Source: Canna indica (Eukaryota > Streptophyta > Magnoliopsida > Zingiberales > Cannaceae). Taken from it: a DNA stretch of 64,000 nt. Shown here piece by piece: positions 49,928-62,006 of this stretch; within the stretch, counting starts at the first letter, position 1; the number at the start of each line of letters is the position of its first letter. A program made the position numbers and the translations under genes. The notes below the pieces were generated by a model. It worked only from the letters and a program-made list of their open reading frames with translations. It did no database searches and had not been told where the DNA came from. Location: positions 89,367,501 to 89,431,500 of the forward strand of contig CP136890.1 in NCBI GenBank assembly GCA_034359265.1, written 5' to 3'.

Positions 49928-49982
49928 TGTGGAGCAAACTAGCACTTTGGGCCCGGTCGGATTACACTACTAGAAACTTGGT

Positions 49983-50270
49983 CTTCAGCAACGGCTATCA
50001 GCAACGGCCGCTCAAGCCGTTGCTATTTGCAACGGCATTCTTACGGCCGCCCGAGCCGTTGCAGATATCTGTATCTGCAACGGCGTTCTAACGGAAAACC
50101 GAGCCGTTGCGGATTATTTTAATTATCAGCAACGGCTTTCTGACGGAAAGGCGAGCCGTTGCTGATTTTTTTTATCTTCAGCAACGGCTTACTAACGGAT
50201 AAGTGAGTCGTTGCTGATGATACCTTATCAGCAACGGCTTTCTAACGGGCGAGTGAGCCGTTGCTGATAA
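49983..50270. repeat. left subterminal hairpin array, element 4
   Basis: About five modules bounded by CAGCAACGGC and GCCGTTGCTG in opposite orientation, 45-60 bases each. They end directly at the TATA box. Confidence 0.88.
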
Positions 50271-50280
50271 GTTTATATAG
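50271..50280 (+). promoter_or_regulatory. CACTA transposase TATA box, element 4
   Basis: GTTTATATAG, immediately after the last hairpin module and before the GC-rich leader. A possible leader splice donor (CCGGTATGTT) follows near 50411. Confidence 0.65.
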
Positions 50281-50526
50281 GGCACGCTCTAGCGCCCGAC
50301 CCTTCTTCCTCCCGCTGCTGCCGCCGCCGTTCCTGCCGACACCTCTCGCCGCTGCTGCCGCTGCTGCCGACGCCGACGCCTCTCGCCGCCGCGCCGCTGC
50401 CGCTGTTGCCGGTATGTTGATCGGCCGGCCTATACCGTTTCGGCCGGAGATGTTAAAATCCGACCGAAATCCTATTTCTAGGGTTTCGGCCGGCGGCGGT
50501 CGGCCTATGGCCGCCGCCGGACCTTC

Positions 50527-50559
50527 TACAGTGGCCGGACAGTGTGTCCGGCCACTGTA
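50527..50559. other. leader hairpin, element 4
   Basis: Perfect 15-base arms TACAGTGGCCGGACA and TGTCCGGCCACTGTA with a GTG loop. A second short hairpin, CCGGCGCCGGAG and CTCCGGCGCCGG, follows at 50563-50592. Confidence 0.85.
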
Positions 50560-50589
50560 CGCCGGCGCCGGAGGGTGGACTCCGGCGCC

Positions 50590-50590
50590 G

Positions 50591-50634
<44 letters not shown>
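50590..50634. repeat. (AT)n microsatellite
   Basis: Uninterrupted AT dinucleotides, about 22 copies, in the leader of element 4. Confidence 0.95.
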
Positions 50635-50639
<5 letters not shown>

Positions 50640-50732
50640 TTGAAACTGTTAATTAATTATTTTATAAATGTTAATTAATTGTTTAGATTAATTGTTTAAT
50701 TTGTTAGATTAATTATTAGGGTTTATATTAAT

Positions 50733-51050
50733 TTCGGACGCGCGCCGGAATCGTCCACTTCGGACGCGCGCCGGAATCGTCCAATTCGGACTCGCGCCGG
50801 AATCGTCCACTTCGGACTCGCGCCGGAATCGTCCAATTCGGACTCGCGCCGGAATCGTCCACTTCGGACGCGCGCCGGAATCGTCCAATTCGGACTCGCG
50901 CCGGAATCGTCCACTTCGGACGCGCGCCGGAATCGTCCAATTCGGACTCGCGTCGGAATCGTCAACTTCGGACTCGCGTCGGAATCGTCCACTTCGGACT
51001 CGCGCCGGAATCGTCCACTTCGGACGCGCGCCGAAATCGTCCAATATGGA
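50733..51050. repeat. 26-bp minisatellite, about 12 copies, element 4
   Basis: Unit CGGACGCGCGCCGGAATCGT plus CCACTT, alternating between CACTT and AATTC endings. As 26 is not a multiple of three, the array is open in three minus-strand frames with the same repeated peptide, which explains the overlapping open frames there. Fewer copies occur in elements 1, 2 and 5. Confidence 0.93.
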
Positions 51051-51243
51051 CTCGAACTGTCTCGAAATATTTAGAAAATAATCATCCATCCGACGAGTTG
51101 ATATGTTTCACGTACGCATCGACGAATCGGATATGATTTAGCAAAACCTTAGATCCGTTCGGGGATTGTATGTTCGTGTAAAAAAAGTAGATGATCTTTT
51201 ATACGACGTACAATTCTTGAATTGTCCCTGATTGGACAATTTG

Positions 51244-51455
51244 GGAATATAGTTATTTGTACTGCACTTACGTTTTTATTTTAACTGTTAACTAATTATT
51301 CTAAAATTAGGCAACATCTCTCTTGTTCTCCGATACGCGCCCAAATGATATGCGTATTCGGAGAACTGTAGGGAGATGCTGTCGAAATTTAGAATAATTA
51401 GTTAACAGTTAAAATAAAAACGTAAGTGCAGTACGAATAACATAAATCCCGAATG
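51244..51455. other. long inverted repeat (hairpin) before TNP2, element 4
   Basis: Arms of about 95 bases around a short loop (GCCCAAATGAT). They contain GTACTGCACTTACG with CGTAAGTGCAGTAC, AACTGTTAACTAATTATTCT with AGAATAATTAGTTAACAGTT, and GTTCTCCGATACGC with GCGTATTCGGAGAAC. It ends about 40 bases before the TNP2 start and is present in elements 2 and 5. Confidence 0.92.
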
Positions 51456-51494
51456 GAATAGGACAATCTCACCTAAAGACATTAACCAAAGAAA

Positions 51495-54400
51495 TTGTCA
51501 TTGATTGACAGAATCATGTCGGCTGATCGAAGTTGGATGTACCGACGTCTTGATCGTGGAGCTTTAACGAATGAGTTTCGATTAGGCGTAACGTACTTCC
51601 TAAATTTCGCCTATTCGAATCGGAATTTCGTTAGCATGGGTGATCAAATCCGATGTCCGTGCCGCATTTGTTCGAATGGACGATTTTTGGATCGGGAGAC
51701 TGTCACTCTGCATCTATATAGCAAAGGATTTGCACCAAGATATTTTCTATGGACTTGTCACGGGGAGTCACGCGAAGTCGGGACGTCGAGCAATCCTATC
51801 GTTCAGACATATGGTGAATCTTCCTCTACTGGTGCTTCTTCATCCGGTCAATGTAATCCCTATAGAACTATGATACTTGATAGTCTTGGGGGTCTATTCC
51901 GCCTGAATGATAATGTTGATCGGCCAGTTCTTCAGACATCAGTCCCACCAGATACTACAGCGGTTGATATCACAGAAGTAGGGGCTGCGGTAGAGATTGA
52001 ATTACCGAATAAAGAAGCTGCAGAATTTTACGAGATGTTGAAAGCTGCCGATGAACCTTTGTATGAGAATTGTTCTAAATACACTAGGTTTTCAGCAATG
52101 ACACAGCTCTTAAACATCAAGGCCGATTGTAATATCAGCGGAGTTGCGTATGATCGGATTGCTGGATTGATTAATGGAACGCTGCCTACTGATAACAAGT
52201 TTGAGCCTACTTTTTATAAGACTAAAAAGCTAATGAGAAAATTGGGGCTTGGGTACGAAAAAATACACGCGTGCCAAAATAACTGCATTTTATATTATAA
52301 AGAAAATGTGCAGTTGGATAAATGCCCTGTATGTCAACACCCTCGTTACAAGGAGAAGAAATCGGTCCGACAGAAAAATATCCCGTTTAAGGTGCTTCGG
52401 TATTTTCCACTAACACCGAGGCTTCAAAGATTATTCATGTCGGAAAAGACCATCCCCTACATGAGTTGGCATGCAAGAAGTCGTGATGATACAGTAATGA
52501 CTCATCCATCTAACAGTGAAGCATGGAAACATTTGGATACATGTTATCCTTCATTTGCTATGGATACTAGAAATATCAGATTGGGATTGTGGACAGATGG
52601 TTTTAATCCTTTTGGACATTCTGCAACTCCTTATTCAGTTTGGCCAGTGCTGCTGACAGTTTATAATTTGCCACCGTCAATGTGCATGAAAGATGAATTT
52701 ATTTATCTTTCGATGATTATTCCGTGTCCTAAGGGTCCGCGAAAAGAAATTGACATATTTCTCAGACCCTTGATAGATGAATTGAAAACATTGTGGACTG
52801 AGGGAGCTGTCACTTATGATTGTCATCGGAAGCAAAACTTCAATTTAAAGGCCGCGGTCTTGTGGACAATCAATGATTTCCCCGCGTACGGCATGCTGTC
52901 GGGTTGGAGCACTCACGGCCGACTCTCTGGCCCGTATTGTATGGAACACTCTAAATCAATCAGTCTTCAGAACGGACGAAAAATCTCATTCTTTGATTAT
53001 CATCGTCGATTCCTACCGGTTCATCACCAGTATCGAAGGAATCGTAATAAAGTGTTAGCACCGATGTTGTCTGGTGAACAAATGTTAGCACGTGTTTCAG
53101 CACTTCCAGATATAGTATTTGGTCGCAATGAAAGAGTGTCAGGTTTTGGCCAAACACACAACTGGGTGAAAAAAAGTATCTTTTGGGAATTGCCCTATTA
53201 GAGTTCATTATTGATTCGACATAATTTAGATGTCATGCACATTGAAAAAAATGTGTTTGATAATATTTTCAACACTGTGATGGATATTTTTGGAAAAACT
53301 AAAGATAATGTCAAAGCCCGACATGATCTGAAAATACTTTGTAAAAGACCAGAGTTGGAGTTACAAGAGGTCAACGGACGATATCTGAAACCGAAGGCCC
53401 TATATGTGTTAAATAAACAACAGATCAAAGATGTTTGTCAATGGGTAAAAGAACTCAGATTACCCGATGGATATGCTTCAAACTTATCTCGATGTGTGAA
53501 CGTCGATGATTGCAAAATATCAGGGATGAAGAGCCATGATTGTCATGTATTCATGCAGAGATTACTTCCGATCGCATTTCGAGATCTTCTACCTGATAAT
53601 ATTTGGGGTCCGTTGACTGAATTAAGTATGTTTTTTAGAAGCATCTGTGCAAATGTCCTTCGAGTCGAAGATATGTCAACACTTGAAAATAATATTGTTG
53701 AAATCATATGCAAGCTGGAGCAGTTTTTCCCTCCTGCATTTTTTGACTCGATGGAGCATCTACCGATACACTTGGCATACGAGGCACGAGTTGGTGGCCC
53801 CGTTCAATATCGTTGGATGTACTTATTTGAAAGATACATGAATCGTCTGAAGAAAAAAGTAAAGAACACCGCAGCTGTTGAAGGATCAATATCTGAATCG
53901 TATATCATCCAAGAAATTTCAACATTCTGCTCATTTTACTTTGAATCGACAGCACAGACAAGATTTGATCGTCTTCCACGTAACGACGACGGGGGTGTTC
54001 GACATTCAGATGGACGTTTAAATATATTTTGTCACTCTGGTCGTGCTTTTGGTTCTCGTCCATCTCGACACTTAAGCGATGAAGAGTATCATTTGGCACA
54101 CTTGTATGTATTACTCAATTGTCCAGAGATTGAACAATTCATTGAAATATTTGACATTGAGATGGTGCAAAAATACTCTATTCACAACGATCAAGAATTG
54201 GAGACATTACGGAATCGTGATTTCCATACTTGGATTCAGACTTACAGCAAAGATCACAGAGCTGAAATAGATGAAAGAATATTTGAGTTTGTTAGTGGAC
54301 CGTCGCGACTTGTGTCGTGCTATAGCGGATATTTTGTTAACGGGTATAAATTTCACACGGTTGAATATTCATTTGCAAAGAAGACGATGAATGCTGGGGT

Positions 54401-54960
54401 CTGCGTGAAAGGGGACAACCTATGTTGAATGTGATATGGATTTTTATGGACTTGTGGAAGAAGTGATAGAGTTGCACTACTTCGGCTTGAAATCAGTGAT
54501 CCTATTTAGATGTCATTGGTTCGATACAACAGAAAGGGGCATGAAAGTTCATCCAAAATACAAACTTGTTGAGGTTAATTACAAATCGAAATTGGCAGCA
54601 AATGAGCCTTTTATATTGGCATCACAAGCCGAACAAGTATATTACGCGAAGTATCCGGCTCGAAATAAAGATAGAGCGGATTGGCGTGTAGTCTGTAAGA
54701 CAAAAGGTAGAGGAAAAATTGATCCGATAGTAGGAGAAAATGATCCTCCTGGTTTCTATCAAGAAGATGATCTTTCTGCTGTGGATCGTATTATTCCAAT
54801 ACTCGAGGATGCAGACACAACATCAATTCAATTAGAAGTTGAATATGCTGATGATGACGATCATGAAATTGAGGAAGCTGGAGATGAAGAAGATGAAGAA
54901 GAGGAAGAAGAGGAAGAAAAAGAAGAATTCGAAGACTATTATTCAGATGATGAAGAATAA
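51495..54960 (+). pseudogene. TNP2 (CACTA) transposase, element 4, three lesions
   Basis: Transposase that recognises CACTA ends. Domains in order: transposase-associated (RSWMYRRLDRG...CPCRICSNG, residues about 10-95), Transposase_21 (QNNCILYYKEN, KCPVCQHP), DUF4218-like (SHDCHVFMQRLLPIAFRDLL), DUF4216-like (HWFDTTERGMKVHP) and an acidic Glu/Asp tail. The start is TTG where element 2 has ATG; the next in-frame ATG is at 51516. TAG at 53199-53201 replaces TGG. One extra G in GGGG at 54411-54414 shifts the frame. Nine residues present in element 2 are missing near 53055 (in frame). With so few lesions it was active fairly recently. Confidence 0.94.
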
Positions 54961-55035
54961 TTGTAAAGTATATATTTTATTAAATATATCTCTACTATTT
55001 ATACAATAATCTGATTATATGTCTGTTCGACAGAT

Positions 55036-56580
55036 ATGTCTGGTCGTGGTTATCGACGCAGGAGAGTTTCGGAGTCTCCGATCGGTGAGACTCCAGCACT
55101 TACTCATGCTGCTGATCCTCCTGTTGCTGATCCTCATGAGGATGATACTGCCGAGGCTAGTACATCCAGACGTAGGCGGCCACGCGGGCCGAACAGGTGG
55201 CAGCCTCCACCAGCCACAGAGTCACGTAGATTGATTAGCGTGATTGGGGAGCGGTACGTAATATATCATGAATTATGAATCATTACAAATTCATTATATC
55301 ATAATATAATATTAAAATTTATTTTTGTTGTGCAGGTTCGAGCAAGAAGAAGTGCCGAGGAGCATTTCTTCTACTATTCGACGATACATGCACGGGGCAT
55401 GGCCTACGTGGTCTCACGTGCCTAGCGAGAACGTCGATATGTTATGGCGCGAGTTTGAGGCACGTATTATTATTTTTTTTACATGCATGATGATATATTA
55501 ATATTGGTACTGATATTATTATTTTGCAGGCTCGCTCTACATGGGCCGAGGACCAGAGGCCCTTCATTTACGCTGCCTGGGAGGCTATTTCCCGGGCAAG
55601 GTACAACGGGCAGCTGGGGCAGGCTCGGTCCCAGGCGATGGCCCGAGCTGGGACCACTAACATCGCGGAGACTCGGGGATACGGCCCCGGTTGGATTACT
55701 CCGGATATATGGGACCAGCTCGTGGGGATATGGTCGACGGATCGATGGCAGGAGGTTTCTCGGAATGCGGCTAGAAATCGCATGTCGGGGGGAGCAGCGC
55801 GTCACACCGGCGGCTCTGTTGCATTTGCAGTGCACGCAAACCGTATGGTAAGTATATCTTTTAATTATATATTTTATTTGTTATTATGTGTACTAATTAA
55901 TGTATTTGTTTTGTAAATGTAGACGACGGTGTCGGATGACGGGAGTGTCCAGAGACCCTCCCCGATGGCGGTGTTTGAGCGGACTCACCGTCGAGCACAT
56001 GGGACTGGGGAGTACATCCACAACCGCGCTGCATACATTATGGTAATTATATATTTGTTTAAATTATTCATTATATATTTATAATTTAAGTTTTATGATA
56101 AATATTAAACAAAAAATCAAACTCGAGTAGGAGACCTACAGCCAGACGGTGGTGCAGCGTGGGGGTACCCCCGAGGACTTTGACGCAGCATCGTGGGTCG
56201 AGGCCGCAGGTGGCTGGGACCATGGCCGCGTATATGGCTTCGCAGATAGTGGTCATGCGCGAGCCGTACTAGGGTCACTTGGGGCACCGACCCCTCCGGT
56301 CGCTGGTGAGCGGCCGTCCACCTCCAGATCCAGTTATGATCATAGTAATAGGATAAGGACACTAGAGGAGACGGTCGCGCGTCAGACTGAGTTGATGGAG
56401 CGCCAGAGTCAGACGATGGCGAATATAGAAGCTATGCTACGCAACTTGTCGGGTCATCCCGAAGCAGGCATCTCTTCGGCATCATCTAATCCATCATCCT
56501 CGAGTCAGTCCACGCCGGTGTACACTCGAGCACTCCAGACCCCGCCATATGATCCAGGCCATCCTCCATCGTCATCGTGA
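55036..56580 (+). CDS. CACTA accessory protein (Transposase_24-like), intact, five exons
   Basis: Exons 55036-55253, 55336-55459, 55530-55847, 55923-56042 and 56131-56580 join in frame to 409 residues without a stop. They start MSGRGYRRRR and end with stop TGA at 56578-56580. Exon 1 is basic and low-complexity. Exons 2-4 carry the plant Ptta/En/Spm core (WPTWSHVPSENVDMLWREFE, PDIWDQLVGIWSTDRWQEVS, GEYIHNRAAYIM). Exon 5 ends in a coiled coil (LEETVARQTELMERQSQTMA) and a Ser/Pro tail. Intron 2 begins GC (GCACGT) and ends AG; the others are GT-AG. Relatives are thought to bind subterminal repeats and assist transposition. It is the only complete transposon protein in the window. Confidence 0.82.
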
Positions 56581-56867
56581 GATTTTGTTTATATTGACTT
56601 TGTTACTGAGATATTGAACTTGTTTAATTTATATTGACTATGTTACTGAGATGTTGATACTTCAATTTTGCATTTGAATTGTGTTTATACTATCGTGGAT
56701 AATTATGAATATAAATATAATTGTTTTGATGTATATCTTGGTGTGTTTGTGATGTGTGAATGAATGTGTGTATGAGGGTATGGGTGTGTGAGTTATGTAT
56801 CAGATAAATGTATCAATGTATCAATGGAAATTTGAAATTTTCAAATTTTCTGGTTGCAGGTATAGGT

Positions 56868-57215
56868 CATCAGCAACGGCTTTCCCGCGGGCGTCCGTGG
56901 GAAAGCCGTTGCTAAAAGTGTATCGAAAGCCGTTGCTGATGACCTACAGCAACGGCTTAGCGACGGAGTTTTACTAACGGTGTTGCTACGGACTCAGCGG
57001 CCGTTGCTATTAATGGTATCAGCAACGGCTCCGGGTCTGTGGCAAACCCGTTGCTGATAATATTTTTAGCGACTGCCCAGCGGCCGTTGCTGATAATGTT
57101 TTGAGCGACGGCCCGAGCGGCCGTTGCTGATCCGTTGCTAAGTCATCAGCAACGCGGCTTTCTGTCACGGCGCTATTGCAACGGCTCAGCAACGGCATGA
57201 GCCGTTGCTGATGAC
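56868..57215. repeat. right subterminal hairpin array, element 4
   Basis: Modules bounded by TCAGCAACGGC and GCCGTTGCTGA, matching the left arrays of the inverted elements 1 and 2. Confidence 0.85.
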
Positions 57216-57581
57216 CATTTTTCTAGTAGTGTTAGGTCCAAAAGCACCCACACTCATGAACTAGACTCAAGTTGAGCCAGATGATCATACAAGGACACTT
57301 GCATCCTCATTAATTACGAGGGATTGGACAATTACAAGCCCGACATCTTCGGGATCAACCTTTACACATTCTGAGCAACACTGATATGAGATTAACGGGC
57401 GACATCATCTCCAAACATCCATCATCCTACACTGCCACTATATACATACACAATGCTCCTTATGTACCTATAGATTCCAATTTCTATTTCTCTCACCTAG
57501 AACTCATTTTTACTCGAACGTCGAAGTATCTTTTGCAGGTCCCCCGCCGGAGTCGCATCACATCGACTTCAGGCAAGAACA

Positions 57582-57889
57582 ATATATTAATGCATAATGT
57601 GTGAGTTAACCAATAATTTTGATGTTGATCCATTAGTTGCTTGTGATTAGACATCTGGGCATCTTGCCTAAAAGTTATAAATTCAACCCCATGGAATTAC
57701 TATATTATAAAGCCTAGTTTTTTTTAAAAAATAAAACAAAAAATCCACTAGTTTATATTATATGATTGGAAATAGGCTATTGAATGCATGCATCGTACGA
57801 GTTTGGTAATCACGTACTACATAAATAAGCGAGCACGTACTCCTGTATCAACCGCTGTAATATCATTATGTGATGGCTGTTAGTAGTGG
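57582..57889. other. flank right of the gypsy LTR, nothing recognised
   Basis: AT-rich, no repeats or genes identified. Confidence 0.5.
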
Positions 57890-58099
57890 TTGTGTCATCG
57901 CAAACTAAAATCACTTGTGTCCTTGTTGTTGTTTTGGGATCGTGCGTACGACAACGCTCGTCGTCCTGGTCGTAATTTTGAATTTTTTTGCTATAATCGT
58001 GTTTTTGTGACCAACTTTTGCAACAGATGTTGGAAGGTCTTCGACGATAGTTTCGTGACCGCCAAAGCCATCGCAGAAGATATTGGAGCTAGTGATTGA
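57890..58099 (+). pseudogene. short zinc-finger-like frame, possible GRF-type remnant
   Basis: A 69-residue frame reads CHRKLKSLVSLLLFWDRAYD, then NARRPGRNFEFFCYN and CNRCWKVFDDSFVTAKAIAE. The spacing of cysteines and the PGR-aromatic stretch recall GRF zinc fingers of plant transposon proteins, with insertions. Weak call; it may be chance. Confidence 0.3.
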
Positions 58100-59194
58100 A
58101 GTAGATATGGTTAGATGTAGTTACCTGGTTTCTTATGCTTTAATACTTGTAATAAATGTCTTGATTAAGTACTTAATTGGGTTCATGTAATAAGTAGAAT
58201 AGCTGAGGTCAATAAGGTCTTTTGCTAATTGTTACATTGTACTAGTATAAATGGTTTCCGCCACTGTATTTTGAATTTTAACTGAGAATAAAATAAATCT
58301 TGTTTTCCCTCTATCATTTCGTCTCTTCGTCTCCCGACGACCTGGCGATCCCCTTTTTGTTCGATCGCTGAACGCAATAGAAGACCATTTTTCTGGTGGT
58401 GTATGGATCCAATTGAGTCTAACTCTAAACAAATGATTGATGAGAGATTAAACTTAAGTTTGAGACACATATATTGTAATAAATCATATGTGAATTGAAT
58501 CAAATCAAACTTAAAAGCTTAGGCCGTGAGACAATAGCAATAGATGTTGTTTTATCCTATCAATATATTTTTTTTATGTGAGATTATTATTATTTTCATA
58601 TATATCTCACTAAATCAAGTACCAAATATAAAATATGAAAAAAAATCTATCCACTACTATGCCAACAACAAATCTTGAATAAGTAATGTTAAAAAATACA
58701 TGTCAGCAGGGTTAATTAGACTAATATATCCTGAACTTTAGGAGTATTCCTAATCTTGACTCGAACTTTTGATTAATTGTATCAATTTTATTCCTCGATT
58801 TTCAATTCGTTTCAATAATATCCCATTGTCAAGTCATTATGAATCTTGTCGTTCGATTGCTGACATGGCTTTGCATACGTGTACCAGAAAATATAAAATA
58901 TGAAAAAAAATCTATCCACTGCTACGTCAGTAGATGCCATGTAAACACTTACATGCAGACAATTGTATACTGCAGGTAACTGCAACAGGTAACATTAAAA
59001 AATGATGTAGTGTAACTGTATACTTGAGTATGTAACCTTCAGAAATGATGCAATGTTTGATATTACTGATGCAATTTTTGATACTTACTGCACCTAGTAT
59101 ATTATACACTGATGTAGAAATAAGCATCATATCAGTATGCTAGGTGCAATTAACAATATTATACCTGAAGTTCTAGAAATAAATTGAATGATTT
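58100..59194. other. AT-rich, possible MITE remnants
   Basis: 58715-58880 (CTAATATATCCTGAACTTTA ... GTCGTTCGATTGCTGACATG) resembles the arms of the foldback at 59272-60360 in wording but is a separate, single-armed copy. ATGAAAAAAAATCTATCCACT is repeated at 58636 and 58900. No gene. Confidence 0.4.
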
Positions 59195-59271
59195 ACCGAT
59201 CTTGTATTAGAAACACCAACTCACTACGTGCATATATTTTTAATATTTAATGGAAGATGATACCTGCATAG

Positions 59272-60360
59272 AAAATTACGGTATATATCTCAACTTTTAC
59301 TCTCTCTCCCTAATATATCCCATCTTTTCATTTGTATCTAATGGGGTCTCTAATTTTTATTTCGTTTCAAATCTATCCCGCTGTTAACTAGCCATTAATT
59401 ATTCTGTTTGAATGCTGACGTGGATATGCTGAATGGGATTAAGAGTCCACGCTAGCATGCTGACTGTTATTATCTTGTTATTAAGTGGATTAATTATAAA
59501 ATATATCCTCAATTTTCATATTTTTCCCTAATCTATCATCACTTTTCAATTTTTCCAATTTTATACCTCAGCTTTCAATTTGTTTCAAATTTATCTCACC
59601 GTGATCCTAATGTTACAATTGTCGTCTAAATGCTCACATGACATTGCTAACATGGGGCAGCAACACAGTTAGCATTCTTATCAAGTTTTTAATTATAAAT
59701 ATTAAACAAAACTATATTTGTAATTAACCCTAGATTAAACCTAGATGTATGCATTGCATAGTCTGCAAAGCTGGTTTTAATTTATTTTAACTCGTCTAAA
59801 ATAAAAAAACTTATAGCTTTGCTGACTATACGATGCTTACATCTAGGATTAATCTATGGTTAATTACAAATAAAGCTTATACGTAGGGTTAATTACAAAT
59901 AAAACTTTGTTTAATATTAGTAATTAAAAACTTAATAAGAATGTTGAGTTGGCTATTGACTCATGTCAACAGCGTTAGGTCAACATTCAAACGATAATTT
60001 TGACGCTGGGATTACGATGAAATAAATTTGAAACAAATCGAAAGTTGGGGCATATGATTGAAAAAATTGAAAAGTGAGGATAGATTAAAGAAAAACATGA
60101 AAAGTGAGGATATATTTTATAATTAACTCACTTAATAATAAGATAATAACAGTCAACATGCTGACGTGAAAATACTGACTGTACATGATGCTGACGTGAA
60201 CTACTAATCTCAGTCAGCATTCAAACGGAATAATTAATGGCTAGTTAACAGCGAGATAGATTTGAAACGAAATAAAAATTAGAGACCCCATTAGATACAA
60301 ATGAAAAGATGAGATATATTAGGAAGAGAGAGTAAAAGTTACGATATATACAGTAATTAA
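59272..60360. mobile_element. foldback (long inverted-repeat) element
   Basis: The left arm starts AAATTACGGTATATATC and includes CTTTTCATTTGTATCTAATG and CTGTTAACTAGCCATTAATT. The right arm contains their complements (CATTAGATACAAATGAAAAG, AATTAATGGCTAGTTAACAG) and ends GTTACGATATATACAGTAATT. Arms are over 450 bases with an AT-rich centre (about 59740-59860). It is non-coding, resembling a Mutator-like or foldback MITE. Target duplication is not resolved. Confidence 0.8.
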
Positions 60361-60365
60361 TAATG

Positions 60366-60369
<4 letters not shown>

Positions 60370-60408
<39 letters not shown>

Positions 60409-60984
60409 GGAACACTCAAAAATGATAATTAAGAATTTAAGATCAACATTCACTCAGGTGCATTGTTTACTTCATATAATTAACTAAATATAATCAGGAG
60501 CCAGTCCTTAATTTAATTATAAGCCACTTACTATTCATATAAATTCACTCACGTGCACATGGATGGTAGTGCACACATGGCACAATTAAGTAAGACGAGG
60601 ATTTGCCCAACACAGAACCGATCTTGTATTAGAAACACCAACTCATTTTGTTTGATTAAATTTTATAAAGGATATGAAGAGATTTTATAGATTACTGTGC
60701 TATTATTTATAATAATATATATTTTTATTTTAAGAATACATTTATAATTTAATTATTTATAATTTATTAATTTTTTAAATCTCTCTAAAATACTTCATTT
60801 GAGGAGTTTGAAAATGAGTTCTAAGAAAAATTTGAAGAGGTTTAAAATTCCTTCAAACCTTTTTAAAAAATTATTCAAATAGAATGTTTTAAACATCTCA
60901 TCATTTTATTACTAGAAAACACTACATGGCAGGCAGGCGTACATACATAGACGCCATCCAACACGTACACGCAAGGCCAGACGA
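60370..60984. other. downstream flank of the intact chitinase
   Basis: (TA)n then (GA)n microsatellite at 60370-60409, then AT-rich sequence. No gene is recognised. The chitinase 3' UTR should lie in the last few hundred bases. Confidence 0.5.
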
Positions 60985-61938
<954 letters not shown>

Positions 61939-61987
61939 TCACAGTTAAACCAAGGGCTTGGTGTGTGATCAACGAGGGCCAGGCTCT

Positions 61988-61998
61988 CCTTATATAGG
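61988..61998 (-). promoter_or_regulatory. TATA box of the intact chitinase
   Basis: The minus strand reads CCTATATAAGG, 62-72 bases upstream of the ATG at 61926. The 5' UTR (about 60 bases) matches copy 1 closely, and similarity ends just past this box. Confidence 0.78.
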
Positions 61999-62006
61999 AA
62001 GAAGTG

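Larger units (their letters stand above)
49965..57231 (+). mobile_element. CACTA element 4, full length, 7267 bp
   Basis: Ends are CACTACTAGAAACTTGG and the complement of CACTACTAGAAAAATGG. TSDs match: TTA at 49962-49964 and TTA at 57232-57234. Order: hairpin array (49983-50270), TATA box, GC-rich leader, minisatellite, long hairpin, TNP2 (51495-54960), accessory gene (55036-56580), right hairpin array (56868-57215). It is the most complete element here. TNP2 carries three disabling changes while the accessory gene is open, so it could supply accessory protein but not its own transposase. Confidence 0.95.
49928..57581 (+). repeat. gypsy 3' LTR, split by CACTA element 4
   Basis: Starts TGTGGAGCAAACTAGC at 49928, is interrupted after 49964, and resumes at 57232. 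It ends at about 57581 (CAAGAACA). The LTR itself would be about 380 bases. It contains a TATA-like CACTATATACATAC near 57437 and TTTTGCAGGTCCCCCGCC near 57533. The partner LTR is not in the window, so the right edge is approximate. Confidence 0.6.

Noticed and set aside
50733..51050. Possible CRISPR-like array
   Set aside because: Pure tandem repeat with no unique spacers, in a plant transposon leader.
50709..51089. Repetitive minus-strand protein with DDSGARPKWTIPARV units
   Set aside because: Produced by the 26-bp minisatellite in three frames; no start context and no conservation of frame in sister elements.
58225..58503. Minus-strand 92-residue frame
   Set aside because: No recognisable domain, AT-rich codon use, and no splice or promoter context.
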